64,000 bases of DNA from positions 10,372,001 to 10,436,000 of the forward strand of contig BSBN01000333.1 in assembly GCA_027924645.1 (NCBI GenBank). The letters are read 5' to 3'. A model generated the notes under the pieces. It saw only the letters and a program-made list of their open reading frames with translations. It had not been told where the DNA came from and did not search any database. The stretch is from Cunninghamia lanceolata. Its lineage: Eukaryota > Streptophyta > Pinopsida > Cupressales > Cupressaceae. A program made the translations under genes and the position numbers. Positions 46,931-57,833 of the stretch are shown piece after piece (position 1 is the stretch's first letter; the number at the start of each line of letters is the position of its first letter).

Positions 46931-47006
46931 GACCTTCTATCCCATGTTTTTAACAAGGGTCCTTAGGCTTGCCACCCTTCTTACTTGTCGTAGTCGTGGA
47001 TGACAT
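46931..47006 (-). pseudogene. hAT transposase N-terminus, separated by the LINE
   Basis: The - strand reads MSSTTTTSKKGGKPKDPC, a stop, KHG and EGQKKGM. The K-P-x-D-P-x-W-K-H-G block is the typical start of plant hAT (BED/DUF659) transposases, with the Trp codon lost here. The continuation RGGINRL lies at 41335, so the LINE between them is a later insertion. The intervening zinc-finger cysteines are not visible and were probably deleted. Confidence 0.6.
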
Positions 47007-48000
47007 ATTCTTTTCAGAAAAATCAAAATAAAGCCTGCCAAAAAAGAAAGGCATAACAAAATTGAAAATACACATTTAAATATTAAAATTTACAGCCAGC
47101 AATGAGCATGTGTAATTAATATTCTAACACTATTTTGTGTATGAGGGAATCACAAGGTATGAGGACTGATTTATGGCATCATAAGCACACATTTGAGCAT
47201 GTACACTTTGCAATTCAAATAAAGGATGTAGGTGGCAGTCCATATCTGTAGCACGCATTAAATTTCAATAGATGTATTTTGGTTTTTAAAAAATAGTATT
47301 TTGTATTGGATACTCCTCAAAGTTCAGTTGGTTGTTCACTATTTGGCTACCATTACAGAAGATAACACTAGATTTGTAGTATTGTTTTCATTAGGTTTTC
47401 AAGGCTGCACCTAGGGTTTGATGGTATATTTCAATTTGATGTTGATTCTGTGATAAAATATAGGGTTTTCAAGTATCAACACGTGCAATTTTAATGTTTT
47501 TAATTAGATAGTAGTCCTGAAGAAATTTTACTAAATTAAGTAAAAAAATAGTATTTGAAGACTATTTAGTTTATAATGTAATATAAAAACCTGTTGAGTA
47601 AGTAAAAACCTAGAAATTGAAGCGAAAACCTATGAAAATGAGGAGTAGATAGGTTGTTGCAGTCAATGTGTGCCCTAACATGAAAAACAACATGCAAAGA
47701 TGCCCTGAATTGTGAGGGTTTCATTCGTAGCACTATCAATGTCCACCTGAAAGAGGGGTTTTTCAAAAAATGGTGAAAAGTGAATTGCATGTCATCATTT
47801 TATATTTAAAATTGAACAAGTTGTTGACCCCGAGGTGAGTTGACGCGAGTTTGCAAGGTTTCTCGTGAGTTTTTTTATAAAAATTGCAGAATTCTTAAAA
47901 ATTTCGTTGGCCGCAAGTTTTGGGGGTGATCACTTGTTGTCGGAAATTATTGGTGAGTATTCGTCGATCTTTTAAGCTATGGTCTATACAAAGTTTGCAT
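47007..48000. other. Unassigned intronic DNA
   Basis: No gene found. The part at about 47820-47990 contains GAGTTGACGCGAGTTTGC and TTGGTGAGTATTCGTCG motifs like those in the two CATAG MITEs and may be a third, decayed member. Confidence 0.4.
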
Positions 48001-48900
48001 CAATGAAAGAGATATCCATATCAAACAAAGGTTTAGTACCAATATCACATGTAGTAGAAACAAGTTTAGAATTATATGAAATCCAACTAAGAGATCACTA
48101 GCTTACTTTATTTGAGAAATAAAAATACCTGTTGATTCTTGTGAAATTTGCATGCAAAGAAAACAATGAAGCAAATCTAACTCAGTCATTTGAAATTTTT
48201 GACATAGCTTTAATATCATCAATCAAGGAAGGTTTACTAGAAGTAATAATAAGATCATCTACATAAAGAATAATGATAATTATATGTTATAAGTGTTTTT
48301 GATATATAAGTTTGGATAGCTTTTACTTATTGTGAAACCCAACGAAAGAAAATATGCATAAATCTTTTCATACCATTCTCTAGGAGATTGTTTTAATCCA
48401 TAGATGACTTTTTTTTTTAATTTGTAAACTAAATGCTTTTTTCTTTTCATAACAAAACCTTGGGGTTGAGACATAAGTTTCTTCATGTAAATCACCATTA
48501 GAAGAAACACTTTTAACTTCCATTTGATGGACAAGCCAATTCATTTTTGCAGCTAAGGCTAATGCAAAGTTAATAGTAGGCATATTGGCAATAGGAGCAA
48601 AAGTTTGTTGCTTTATATTTTTCAATTTTATTATTAGCATCGAACATGGTTTTAAACAACCATTTGCAAGTAACTAAATTTTTATATTTACGTAATTCAA
48701 CTAAACCCCAAGTTTGATTAGACATTAGTGACTCATATTTCTCTAGCATTGTCTTTTCCCAGTAAGGTTGGCCTTTTGCTTGGTCATAGGAATTGGGATC
48801 GCTAGTCTTAAGAATTTTAGCCAATAAGGCATAATTGCAATTATTGGCCCTTTTAGTTTTAATTGGAGCATTTTTATTTAAATGTTCATCTTGCTTTTCT
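48001..48900 (-). pseudogene. Copia reverse-transcriptase fragment
   Basis: The - strand frames 48570-48824, 48380-48640 and 48280-48534 read YWEKTMLEKYESLMSNQTWG, a TCKWLFKT block and QMEVKSVSSNGDLHEETYV. KVIYGLKQSPREWYEKIYAY follows. These are the N-terminal RT blocks of copia, from the region preceding the RT to K-S-L-Y-G-L-K-Q-S-P-R-Q-W. The pieces are in three frames. No LTRs or other domains were found. Confidence 0.88.
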
Positions 48901-49324
48901 AATTAAGTGTTGAACCTGTTTAATTAGGTTTAGATGCTTGAGGTGAATCCTCACTACTATAACAGTGAGTAGTTCCACTCTCACTATCACTAGAATCAAT
49001 TTCATTGTCACTATCGATTTTGAATATTATGCTTACTAACTCTTGGCTTATCATATTACGTGAGAAAGAATGATTAGTTGAAAAACTTGGATTTCAATAA
49101 AGAAAGAGGATGGAAATTTTATTAAATATTTCAACAATAAAAAATAGGTTTAAACAAATGTTTTTTAATAGTATATTTTTTTATATTTTTTAGGCGGAAG
49201 TTAAAGATGAAAATATGAAAGTTGTAGATCTTGTTTTTAATTTTTCAAATGAAATAATGAGTTCAATTCGATATAAAATGAAATTTTTTTTGACCCAATT
49301 AGTGAAAGAGGTATAAGAGGTATA
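48901..49324. other. Unassigned intronic DNA
   Basis: A+T-rich sequence without recognisable features. It could include more decayed copia sequence. Confidence 0.35.
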
Positions 49325-49470
49325 AGGGGTTGAGATCAAGTGGTTTAGGCATTGGATTCTCATTGTGGAGATCCAAGTCAAATCTGCAAAGTGACATCTA
49401 AGGTAGCTCTTACAAGCAACACAATACTTAGCTCCTTAAGAGCATTAACATTTAGATAACTTAGAAATTC
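49325..49470 (+). mobile_element. tRNA-derived SINE-like sequence
   Basis: TGAGATCAAGTGGTTTAGGC fits a tRNA A box and CCAAGTCAAATCTGC about 35 bp later a weakened B box. GTGGAGATCCAAGT is shared with the SINE at 15791-15976. The 3' end is not defined; no poly-A tail was seen. Confidence 0.5.
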
Positions 49471-52105
49471 TTACTGTTTCTAATGTAATCGTCACTCTTA
49501 AGAGAACTAACAGTGAAGTTGAAGAATCTAACCGATCTAGATGATGCGGGCTACATAGTTTTTATAGCTTTGTTTGAGTGTTCATGGTGTGGGTGGGGCC
49601 CATTAGACTATTAGAGCTAGGGTGTTATTGGCCCAAATTTAAAAAAAATAGTTATTTTTAAACCAGACATGGGTGATGATTGTAGGTTTTTGGGATGTTA
49701 AAGGGACGTTGCTGAGTTTCTTGAGGGTCCTGTGGACGTCTCGACATCCCCGCAACATCCCCATTATGGGAGGATGCCTCAAAAATGTGCCCTCTCTAAG
49801 GTAGGCATCCCAGGGATGTCTCTTGCCTATTGGTGGTGATGGGAGCATGGTTGAGGGATGTTTCCCTAGTGTCTCGTTGTCTTGAGAACGTCCCCATCTT
49901 ATAGAAATGAGAAATTTTAGTGGTGGGGCTAAAGAAAAAATCTCTTTAAATGTAGGAAAAAGCCATACACAAAAGGACAAGGTTGCAAGGAGATAGACAC
50001 TAGTATCAGTACTGGTACTAGTATGCCATTTTTAAAAATAGGGGACGAGTACTTGGAGACACCATATATATAGCTAAATTTTAAAATATTAAAAAATAAA
50101 TTGTAAAAATAATTTAAATTTTAAGTTAAATGATAATTATAAAACTTTTAACAATTTAACATTCTACTATTCTAACAATTTTATCGAGACTACGTAAACT
50201 TTTAACAATCTAACATTCTAATATTCTATTGGGACTGCAGACATTCTTTTTAAACCTAAACTTCTACTACAGTGTTTGCCTAACTATGCAGAGGGCAACA
50301 GATAACAACAAAACAAAAATAAGCTGCTTCTGTGAGATCACTATGCTGTGATAGCCGTGTTTGTCTGCCGCTTCTGATAGGTGTGTTTGTGCTTCTGAAT
50401 GGGGAGAAAATAGTAACCCTTTGTGCTCAGGATGGGAATAAAACAGTTGATCATGAAGTGTTTTTGTTTCTTTTTTAGGACTTTTTTGCGTTTTGGGTTT
50501 TTAAAAGACAAATGTGTGAAGAGGCAGGCAGAGACGGCTCCTGTCACGAGAGTTGTCTCCGTAGCTGTTACCTGTCTCCAGTACTGGAGACATGTCCCAG
50601 ACCTGGAGATGCATCCCACGGGGTGGGAGATGCATTTCCCTGCAACGCTGCACAAGACAAAAAAGGTTGAGTAGGAATATTCATAAAAAATAAAATAAAA
50701 TAAATAAAACTATCCTATGGCTCAAGGACTCTAAAAATCAAGGAAAGATTAATCTAACAATGAGAATTTCTTCACTGCTGTTAAGACTTGTTTGATCCGA
50801 TCAAAATTTCCATTTTGTAGGACAAAATTGTCGATCTTGCTAACCTAATCACTGTCGTCACAAGTAGAATTGTTGGTGACAGAAACACAACTGCCACTAG
50901 GAGAAATGGGAATGCCTATTTGTTGTGACAAAATTTCCATGGTGATTGTCACTGTATAATTAGAACTACACCTTTTTGTTGAACTTTGGTGGATATTTAG
51001 ATGTCTGCTTAGGGATACTGTTTTTGCTGATCTATAGTGATTGGAGGAAGAATGCAAGTACAAATATGCATGTGAACACATAAGCAGTACTCTTGAATTC
51101 CAAAGCTTTGTTGAGGACTGGACTTGGTAATTGCCAAAAGACAATTTTATGTCAGTCTCAAGTGTTTTGACAAGTGCCCTATTGACAAATATGGGATTTA
51201 TGTTGATTGCACAGTTTTCAGTTGGAGTTGGGATCCCAAAGCATTTTGAATATTTGAGGTTGATTGTGGACAGTTTCAGGTGATGGAACACTATAGCAGG
51301 TGCTGGATGCAAGTTTTATAAATGGAAACTATTAACATTATGAATATTTTTTGCAAAACAGTCGAGAAGATTGGTATGCTTCTTCATTTGCAGTTATATA
51401 ATAACCACTATTTGGTTGCAGATGTTTGTTTGTAGTTGCATGACAGGGCTATATGGTACTTGGCTGGATTCTTCATGGCATCTTTTGGAAAGCTTCTTGA
51501 AAATAGTAATAATAATAAGATCTGTTTTATTCCCCTGTAGACTACGATACCATACAAGGATCCCCTGCCTGTCATATGTTATTTACTTTTCTATGATTTA
51601 TTGAAGGGCCACAGTACTTTGAGGTAAGGACGACTTTCAATCAGCAGCCTAGATGCTACTCGACAAATTTTGCTTGTGTTCTTGAATAAAAACAATAACA
51701 AACAGAAAATATTTTGGGATATTCACTGTTTCTTTTGTTGTGAATTCCTCATCATAACTTTTGTTTGTTGTTTTGCATTTGGTTTTGGCTTGTGGCTTGC
51801 AATAAGGCCTAGAGTTTGGCATATTGGTTCATTGAGTTGAGATTTTTCTTCGTGTTTGTGTCTTTTAATACTTTTCCTTGCATCATTATGAAACATCCCA
51901 ATGTTGTGAAATACCTTTTTGTTTTGTTATATTGCTTCAAATTCAATTTGTTAGAAAGAAAAGTAAGTTTAATTATGTAATAATTGATGAAATGTAGTTT
52001 TACATCCATATATTTTTCTAATACTATGTAATGTTTCATATTTTAAAATCAACTTTTATGTTTATAATAATTCTGTATCATTCCTTGTGCATATTGGTTT
52101 TGTAG
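49471..52105. other. Last part of GBP intron 2, unassigned
   Basis: 49660-49960 is rich in GGGATGTTAAAGGGACGTT-like motifs, similar to the G-rich segments at 53.4, 59.9 and 60.6 kb, and may be a hAT-type non-autonomous element. 50520-50660 has repeated GGAGA and TGTCTCC motifs. A 155-codon - strand frame at 50845-51312 resembles no family I know. The intron ends in TGGTTTTGTAG. Confidence 0.4.
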
Positions 52106-52171
52106 GGAACATACAGTACTCAGATATTTTCATTGGCAGTGCTTCTTTCAAGCATGTTTGTATACAATCAG
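52106..52171 (+). CDS. GBP family GTPase, coding exon 3
   Basis: A 66-bp exon encoding residues 146-167, GTYSTQIFSLAVLLSSMFVY followed by NQ, near-identical to the corresponding stretch I remember for other plant GBPs. It is preceded by TTTTGTAG and followed by GTATGC, phase 0 at both ends. It is too small to appear as an ordinary open frame. It follows a 41-kb intron and precedes a 321-bp one. Confidence 0.93.
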
Positions 52172-52492
52172 GTATGCTATTTGTAAAAGTACTTGGAGGC
52201 ATTCTACTTGGCAGAATCACACTTTCTGTTTGAATATCAATTAGATTCATAGTGGCATTTAAGCTAAGAAGAATTTCTGTCCTTGGATTTTCAATGAAAC
52301 TGCTGATTGTATCATTGCTGTATATCTGTTTACATACTTTATTTGTACCACGTCTAAAATTCTAGTTGGATTTGCATTTGATGTTCAAGCTTTTCTCATG
52401 TTTACAGGAGGGTCTCTTGGTGATCTTTATTTTGTTTATTAGTATTTAAAAGAGGTTTTTTAAAATCTATTGATTGTTTTATCTAATATCAG
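52172..52492 (+). other. GBP intron 3
   Basis: A 321-bp GTATGC...ATATCAG intron; nothing else recognised in it. Confidence 0.85.
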
Positions 52493-52636
52493 ATGGGAGG
52501 AATTGATGAAGCTGCTCTCGACCGTCTATCTCTGGTTACAGAAATGACAAAACATATTCGAGTAAGAGCATCACAGGGTCGCACCACAGCGGCAGAAATT
52601 GGACAATTTTCTCCTGTCTTTGTTTGGCTTCTGCGT
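52493..52636 (+). CDS. GBP family GTPase, coding exon 4
   Basis: Encodes residues 168-215: MGGIDEAALDRLSLVTEMTK, then HIRVRASQGRTTAAEIGQFS, then PVFVWLLR. It ends after the Arg codon of the LRD motif, which reads guanine in GBPs in place of the usual NKxD; the Asp is the first residue of exon 5. The donor is GTAAGT and the acceptor ATATCAG, phase 0. The leading ATG is an internal codon, not a start. Confidence 0.94.
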
Positions 52637-53161
52637 GTAAGTGTTGTTTCTTTTAGAATCTTATACAAAGCTGCTTTTAGATGCTCGCAAAATTTGGAAG
52701 GCATGAAATTCCAAAATTTGATTGGTGCAATCATTTCTTTGCATAATGAGTCATCAGTTTGGAATGCAATTATCTTGAGACGTGTATTGACTGCCACCAT
52801 GTAAATTACTACATTTTCCTGGATGAAGAATCTGATGCTTGAACCAAGACCAAAATCCATAAAAAATGGGTTTGAACTTTGGTCTATTGACAAAGGAAAC
52901 TTTCTATTTATCAGGAGGTCAATGGTTTCATTCACATGAAACTTTTTGTATGTGGTATCCCAAATTTTTGAGGTGGATGTAGCTGTTTGAATAACTAAAT
53001 TTTTTCTTACTTGCTAATCTTCCTTATTTTTATTTTCCACATTTACAGATATTGCAGAAGTTACATTAAATACATTAAGTTACTATTGCAAGGAATGGTT
53101 TTAATTTTATTTGGGTCATAGTTAAACACCATCTAAAGTTCTTTAGAATTTGTGGTTACAG
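52637..53161 (+). other. GBP intron 4
   Basis: A 525-bp GTAAGT...GGTTACAG intron. It splits the LRD guanine motif between Arg and Asp codons. No element recognised. Confidence 0.85.
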
Positions 53162-53275
53162 GATTTTTATTTGAACCTGGCAGAAGATGGTCGGATGATC
53201 ACCCCACGGGAGTATTTAGAATTAGCCTTGAAACCAATGCATGGTGCTGGAAAAGATATTGCTGCAAAGAATGAG
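53162..53275 (+). CDS. GBP family GTPase, coding exon 5
   Basis: Encodes residues 216-253: DFYLNLAEDGRMITPREYLE, then LALKPMHGAGKDIAAKNE. The first residue completes the LRD motif. It ends at GTATGT, phase 0. In related proteins the next residues are I-R-D-S-I-R-A-L-F; I could not find them before 64000, so intron 5 exceeds 10.7 kb and the gene continues outside the window. Confidence 0.94.
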
Positions 53276-54162
53276 GTATGTGCTAACATTTATTTGGTAA
53301 AGAGACTAAAATAAACTTGACTAGTTCCTAAAGTTGCACAATTGTTTTTTTCCCCTTGTTCCACTGATTTTTTGGGACGACGATGGTGGGCATGTTTCTG
53401 GGACAGCAGGGGACAGGAGGCCTTGTTTTAGGGGACATCAATTGAAAAAATAGGGAAAATTTAAATTTTCTGAAGTTATAGGAAATCTCAATTATGCATA
53501 TATAAAGCATTCACCATATACATTATAAAACCATATTACATAACAGCAGAGCTGAATTGAGAATTCACATGAGAGTTGACACACAAATTAACAAAATTTC
53601 ATTGCTTTCATTGTCAATGTGCATATATATTATATAACAGTTACAACAAAATGCCCAAAGGCTACAAGTTACAACTGAAAAATGATAAAAACATAGTAAA
53701 TCTGCTGCTGCCCCTTATCTTCATCTGCAAACACTGCATCAAAATCAGAGTCTGAGTATGAATCACTCCCAATATGAGAGACTACCTCATCTGACAAATT
53801 AACAGACATAGAAAACCAAGCTGACAGCAGCAAACCCTGGCAGTGCGCTGAAATACATATAGTACTTGAAAAATTAGTTATAAAAAGATGTATAACTGTA
53901 GAAGCCTAAGGAATAACTTAATAAGTAAAGTTTAGAGTTTAAACACATTGCAATGGTTTCATTGAACTAGTGAACATTGAAACAATGAAAATCAAAATAT
54001 ACTTAATAGACATTGGAACGAGAACTAGTGTTTCATAATTTGAATTTCATAATCATGATTCATAATTACAATCAACAATGTTAAAAGTTCAAACTTCAAA
54101 AACAAAATAGTAAATACTAAATAGTAAATGCCAATGGTTAATGGCCTGATGCCTCTAATGAT
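53276..54162. other. Start of GBP intron 5, possible hAT end
   Basis: GTTCCAC followed shortly by GGGACGACGATGG (about 53358-53390) resembles the reverse complement of the sequence at 59935-59966 (GTTCCAC then GGGACACG). This could be the left end of the hAT element whose transposase starts at 56446, but no matching target duplication was found. The rest is 3' non-coding sequence of the hAT element. Confidence 0.4.
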
Positions 54163-56446
54163 CTAATCATCACCAAGCTCCATGTCAATCTCCTCATCAC
54201 TAGAACTATTGGACCCCAAATACTCAAGCTTATCTAAACCAATACCAACCAGCCCTGTTTGTGTAGCATCCTCATCTATCTGTGCTGGCTCTTTTGGCTC
54301 TACATCCCATCTGGCTGCTGGACTCTCCTTGTATGTAGTTGTGTTGTGGTCAATGAGACGCAAGGCACTATGTACAGCCACAAGCTTCTCTGCGCTCCTA
54401 GAAGTAAGCCTGTTCCTCTTAATGTAGTGGATGAAGCTATAAGTAGACAAGTTCCTCTCAACAGTAGAAGAACTAGAAACCTGGGACAGCAAACGAACGG
54501 CTAGAGTAGTAATCAAAGATCTAGGCCCATGCATAGTCCACCACAACTTGGGGTCCTCCTGTGACATAGTCTCCAAATCTATCTTGGCCGCCTCTGAATA
54601 TCCCCAAAGAGTGGCAAATTTTGTCCACTTAGTACGAAGCAAGCTGGCCTCTATAGGATCATACATTCTGTCAATGGCATTCATGAACCCTTCCTTCACC
54701 TTAGCATCCTCTATAGGTGTGATTTTGCCAGGCCTTTGCACGTACCACTTCGGGTTCATTGCATAGGCAGCCATGTGTAAGGGAGTGTTGAGCTTCTCCC
54801 ATCTACGCTGAATGATTGGATGAATATGCTTGGTGTAGAATTGCATTGTGGGGTCCTTCTCTTGCACAATAGTCTTCATTTGAGCAAGCATGGAATCAAT
54901 GCACTCATATACCTCTCCAAGGGAAGGTGCATTAGAATCCCCAAATCTAATAACTGTGAAGACTGGATGAATGATGGAGACAATATATTTGGCATCGGCC
55001 CAAAAGACATGATTCTTCACCACCTCCTTAACCCTCAATTCCTTCTGTGTCTTCGACTTAGGCCATCGGTTCCATTCTGCTGTCATTACCATTAGTTGCA
55101 ATGCCTCTTGCAACTCAAGCATCCTCTCCAATAGAATAAGTATGATGCATATTGAGTCTCTACAGGCTTCAGGAATTCCTTCTTGGAGAAGGACCTGAAA
55201 AGTGCATGTGAAGTATGGTGGTTGCAGATAAATATCTGCACATCTCTAGCATCACTGACAACTGATTTGATCCAAATGATTTTACCCATGTCCTTAAGTG
55301 CATTATTCATAACATGCACACAACAAGGAGTCCAAATATGTCTATAGGCCTCAATCAACTTCCCTGCAGCTCTACACACATGGGCCGCATCTGTCACTAC
55401 CTGCACCACATTTTGTGGCCCAACCTCCTCTATAGCATCCTTGAGGATCTGGAACTGATAATGGTCATCCTTGCTATGCCCTGAACAATCAATAGCCCTA
55501 AGGAAATAAGGGCCAGTTGTAGATGTAACGATGATATTGATGGGTGGACAATGCCTAATGTCTGTCCACCCATCCATGACTATGCTGCATCCGCTTGTGA
55601 CTCAGGTTCTCTTCATCTTCTCCATCAAAATATTAATCTTGGAATAGTTTTGATCCAAGATTTTGTCCTCAATTTAGTCTCCCCTGGTGGCACATATGAT
55701 TGTCTTGCCCTTATTATCTTTGACATAGCTTCCTTATAATAAGGAGAGCGAGCCACATGGAATGGAATGCCATTGGCAAAGAAGAATTTGCCAATGGCAT
55801 CATTTGCCTCATCCTTTGCTTGCACATTGAATAAATCTGCCAATGGTTGTGAAGATGCCATCTTACGTTTCCCCTTAGGCTCTGTTGCACTTGAACTGGA
55901 TGGATTTGGTGGCCTTAGACTCTGCAAAGTAGAAGTAGAAATCTGATCACCCCTACTCTTTTGTGGCAACATAACAGATCTAGGTACTTCATCCTCATTA
56001 CAACCCCATAATTTTAAAATTTCAGCCTTGTACTTCAAGTTACCTTCCACAACTCTGCATACATCTACACCTTTGCCTCGAACAAGAAGAAAGTGAGCAT
56101 TAGTTCTTGTAATGCTTGCAAACCATGTAAGTTCACACATGTGCAACTTCCATTTTCTAGTGCCCCCCTTTGCCCCAGGGTTTGCTGTTATCTTAGATGC
56201 AAATTGTTTTAAAGGTGACTTTGGATCAAAGGGGCCCTTGGCCCATTGTTCAAGGAGTCGTGAAGGGCAGCTATCATATTTAGTTTTACTCCCAATGGAA
56301 CTTGTGTCAGTTTGAGACTGAGTATTTGAGGCATGCTCACCCTCCCCTCCTATTTGAAATTCAGGATCATCAGATTGAGATGATTCATTTTCACTTTGAA
56401 CTTCAACCTCTCTACCCTCATTGTCACTTCTGCTGTGTGAACTCAT
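54163..56446 (-). pseudogene. Nearly intact hAT transposase gene (DUF659 / hATC)
   Basis: The pieces on the - strand are 56446-55660, about 55660-55145 and about 55145-54163, roughly 760 residues, normal for plant hAT transposases. The N terminus is acidic and Ser-rich. A BED-like Cys pair and His (KLHMCELTWFASITRTNAHF) comes next, then the DUF659 core: GIPFHVARSPYYKEAM, VMDGWTDIRHCPPIN with the first catalytic Asp, and VVTDAAHVCRAAGKLIE with the second. The C-terminal hATC dimerisation region is SSSSTVERNLSTYSFIH, with the catalytic Glu. Lesions are a frameshift at about 55660-55665, a TGA at 55602-55604 where Trp is expected, and a frameshift near 55145. These few lesions suggest recent loss of function. 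Confidence 0.9.
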
Positions 56447-56555
56447 TATGATGATGATGCTGCAAAAGAAAAAAGTTAAAACAATGTTAAGAAAAAAAAT
56501 GAAAATCAGACCTACAGGCTACAATGTTACAAATTTTTTTTTTTATAAATTAATT
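56447..56555. other. Short spacer between hAT gene and PPR fragment
   Basis: A+T-rich, with a poly-T run; it includes the region upstream of the transposase start. Confidence 0.4.
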
Positions 56556-56636
56556 TTTTTTTCAGATATTCATATTAATGATTAATCATATTATAGTTGG
56601 AAATCAAAATGCTCTGGTAGACATGAATGCAAAATG
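56556..56636 (+). pseudogene. PPR gene fragment, left part
   Basis: The + strand reads IIVGNQNALVDMNAKC, the V-G-N-A-L-V-D-M-Y-A-K-C block of PLS-class pentatricopeptide-repeat proteins, which bind organellar RNA. It is cut off at the Cys codon by the gag-only element; the sequence continues at 59042 with KCGSIDKA. The AAATG duplication (56632-56636) marks the junction. Confidence 0.8.
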
Positions 56637-56848
56637 TGTTGCTAAAATAACTGGAATAATATTATTCAATAATGAGTTAACTTTACAAGAGAGCAACACT
56701 CTATTTAAAGAGGTCAGAAGATGTTTCTATAAAAGGATTATAGCTAATAAAATAAAAAAGATAGAATCATTCTAAGAAAACTAAACTAAAGCAAAAAATA
56801 GAAATATCTAATAAGATGACCATTAAACTAATAACTAATATTTTAATA
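56637..56848 (-). repeat. 3' LTR of gag-only element 2
   Basis: 212 bp; begins TGTTGCTAAAAT and ends TATTTTAATA on the + strand. It differs from the other LTR at eight positions. Confidence 0.95.
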
Positions 56849-56906
56849 CCCTCCCTTAATGGTCATTGTACAAACAAAAACCCATAACCCTATGGTGTGC
56901 TGGTCC

Positions 56907-57833
56907 TCAAAATGCATAAAATGCAGACTCCTTAGTATGCTCCGCCACTTGAGCACTTTGCTGAGACTTTTCCTGGTTGGACTTCTCATCGGCCAACGGC
57001 TTTCTGCAAAACCTCTTGATATGACCAGTCTTCCCACAATAATGGCAAGTAAAAGACTTCTTGGAGTCCTCTGAATCGCCTCGTCCTTTCTGCTGAGTGG
57101 ACTTGGCTTTGCCAACTTCCTTGGCAGTAAAAGCTTGTTCAACACTAGGAGATTCACTGCTGCTCCCAAACTGCTTCCTCGACCTATCTTGTTGCAAAAG
57201 CTTGTTGCACAACTCATCAAACTTCAAGTCAACATTGGTGGATGTAATGTCGAGCGTTTCGATGAAGTGCTCGTAGGAACGTGGCAAACTTTTCAAAGTG
57301 ATCACCACCATATCCTCTTCAGCCATCTTACGACCAATGGCCTCCAATTGGTCGCGAATATCCTTGATTTTCGTCAAGTGCCCCTGCAAAGACACTTGGT
57401 CATCCATCATAATAGAGAATAGCATATTCTTTAGGAAGAATGCCCTTCCCTTGTCCGAGGTCTCATGAAGATCTTTCAGATGCTTCCAGATCTCCGCAAC
57501 AGATTTACCAGATGGTATTTCTGGTAACATCTCATTGGTGACAGATAATTTTAGAAGCATAACTGCCTCCCTATTACCTTCATCATACTTGTCCTGATCC
57601 TTCCCAGCAGTGGCGGGACGAACATCTGTACCTAGAACAAGCGAATTCAGACACCGATACTCAAAGATGGTAAGCATCCTTTGCTTCCACGTGTTGTAAT
57701 TCTTTCCATTGAACCTCTGCGTATTTTCCAACATAACACTAGACAAAGATGCCATCCCTCCCGTTTTCCAAAGCACGAAAATCGAGGTATCTTCGTGATC
57801 AGTTGGCACAAACCTTGGACAATCAGTTGTCAC
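56907..57833 (-). CDS. Intact gag of gag-only element 2
   Basis: A 308-codon frame without any interruption. The likely start is the Met at residue 28 (MASLSSVMLENTQRFNGKNY) because homology to the other copy begins nearby. The capsid part of copia gag (UBN2 class) follows: EYRCLNSLVLGTDVRP, FFLKNMLFSIMMDDQVSLQG, VVITLKSLPRSYEHFIETL. A basic region and a complete CCHC zinc knuckle, CHYCGKTGHIKRFC, come next, and the protein ends in ESAFYAF about 60 bp before the LTR. It would form particles and bind RNA; protease, integrase and RT must come from another element. The preserved frame suggests purifying selection until recently. Confidence 0.9.
   Translation of the reverse strand: MTTDCPRFVPTDHEDTSIFVLWKTGGMASLSSVMLENTQRFNGKNYNTWKQRMLTIFEYRCLNSLVLGTDVRPATAGKDQDKYDEGNREAVMLLKLSVTNEMLPEIPSGKSVAEIWKHLKDLHETSDKGRAFFLKNMLFSIMMDDQVSLQGHLTKIKDIRDQLEAIGRKMAEEDMVVITLKSLPRSYEHFIETLDITSTNVDLKFDELCNKLLQQDRSRKQFGSSSESPSVEQAFTAKEVGKAKSTQQKGRGDSEDSKKSFTCHYCGKTGHIKRFCRKPLADEKSNQEKSQQSAQVAEHTKESAFYAF

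Noticed and set aside
50845..51312. 155-codon - strand frame near the end of intron 2
   Set aside because: No family resemblance, A+T-driven composition, no neighbouring promoter or element boundary.
52493..52804. Separate small gene starting MGGIDEAALDR
   Set aside because: The ATG is an internal codon of GBP exon 4; the acceptor precedes it and a GT donor follows at 52637.
6676..53275. GBP locus as a pseudogene
   Set aside because: All five exons are in frame, splice sites are canonical and catalytic motifs are intact; intron length alone is not evidence of decay.
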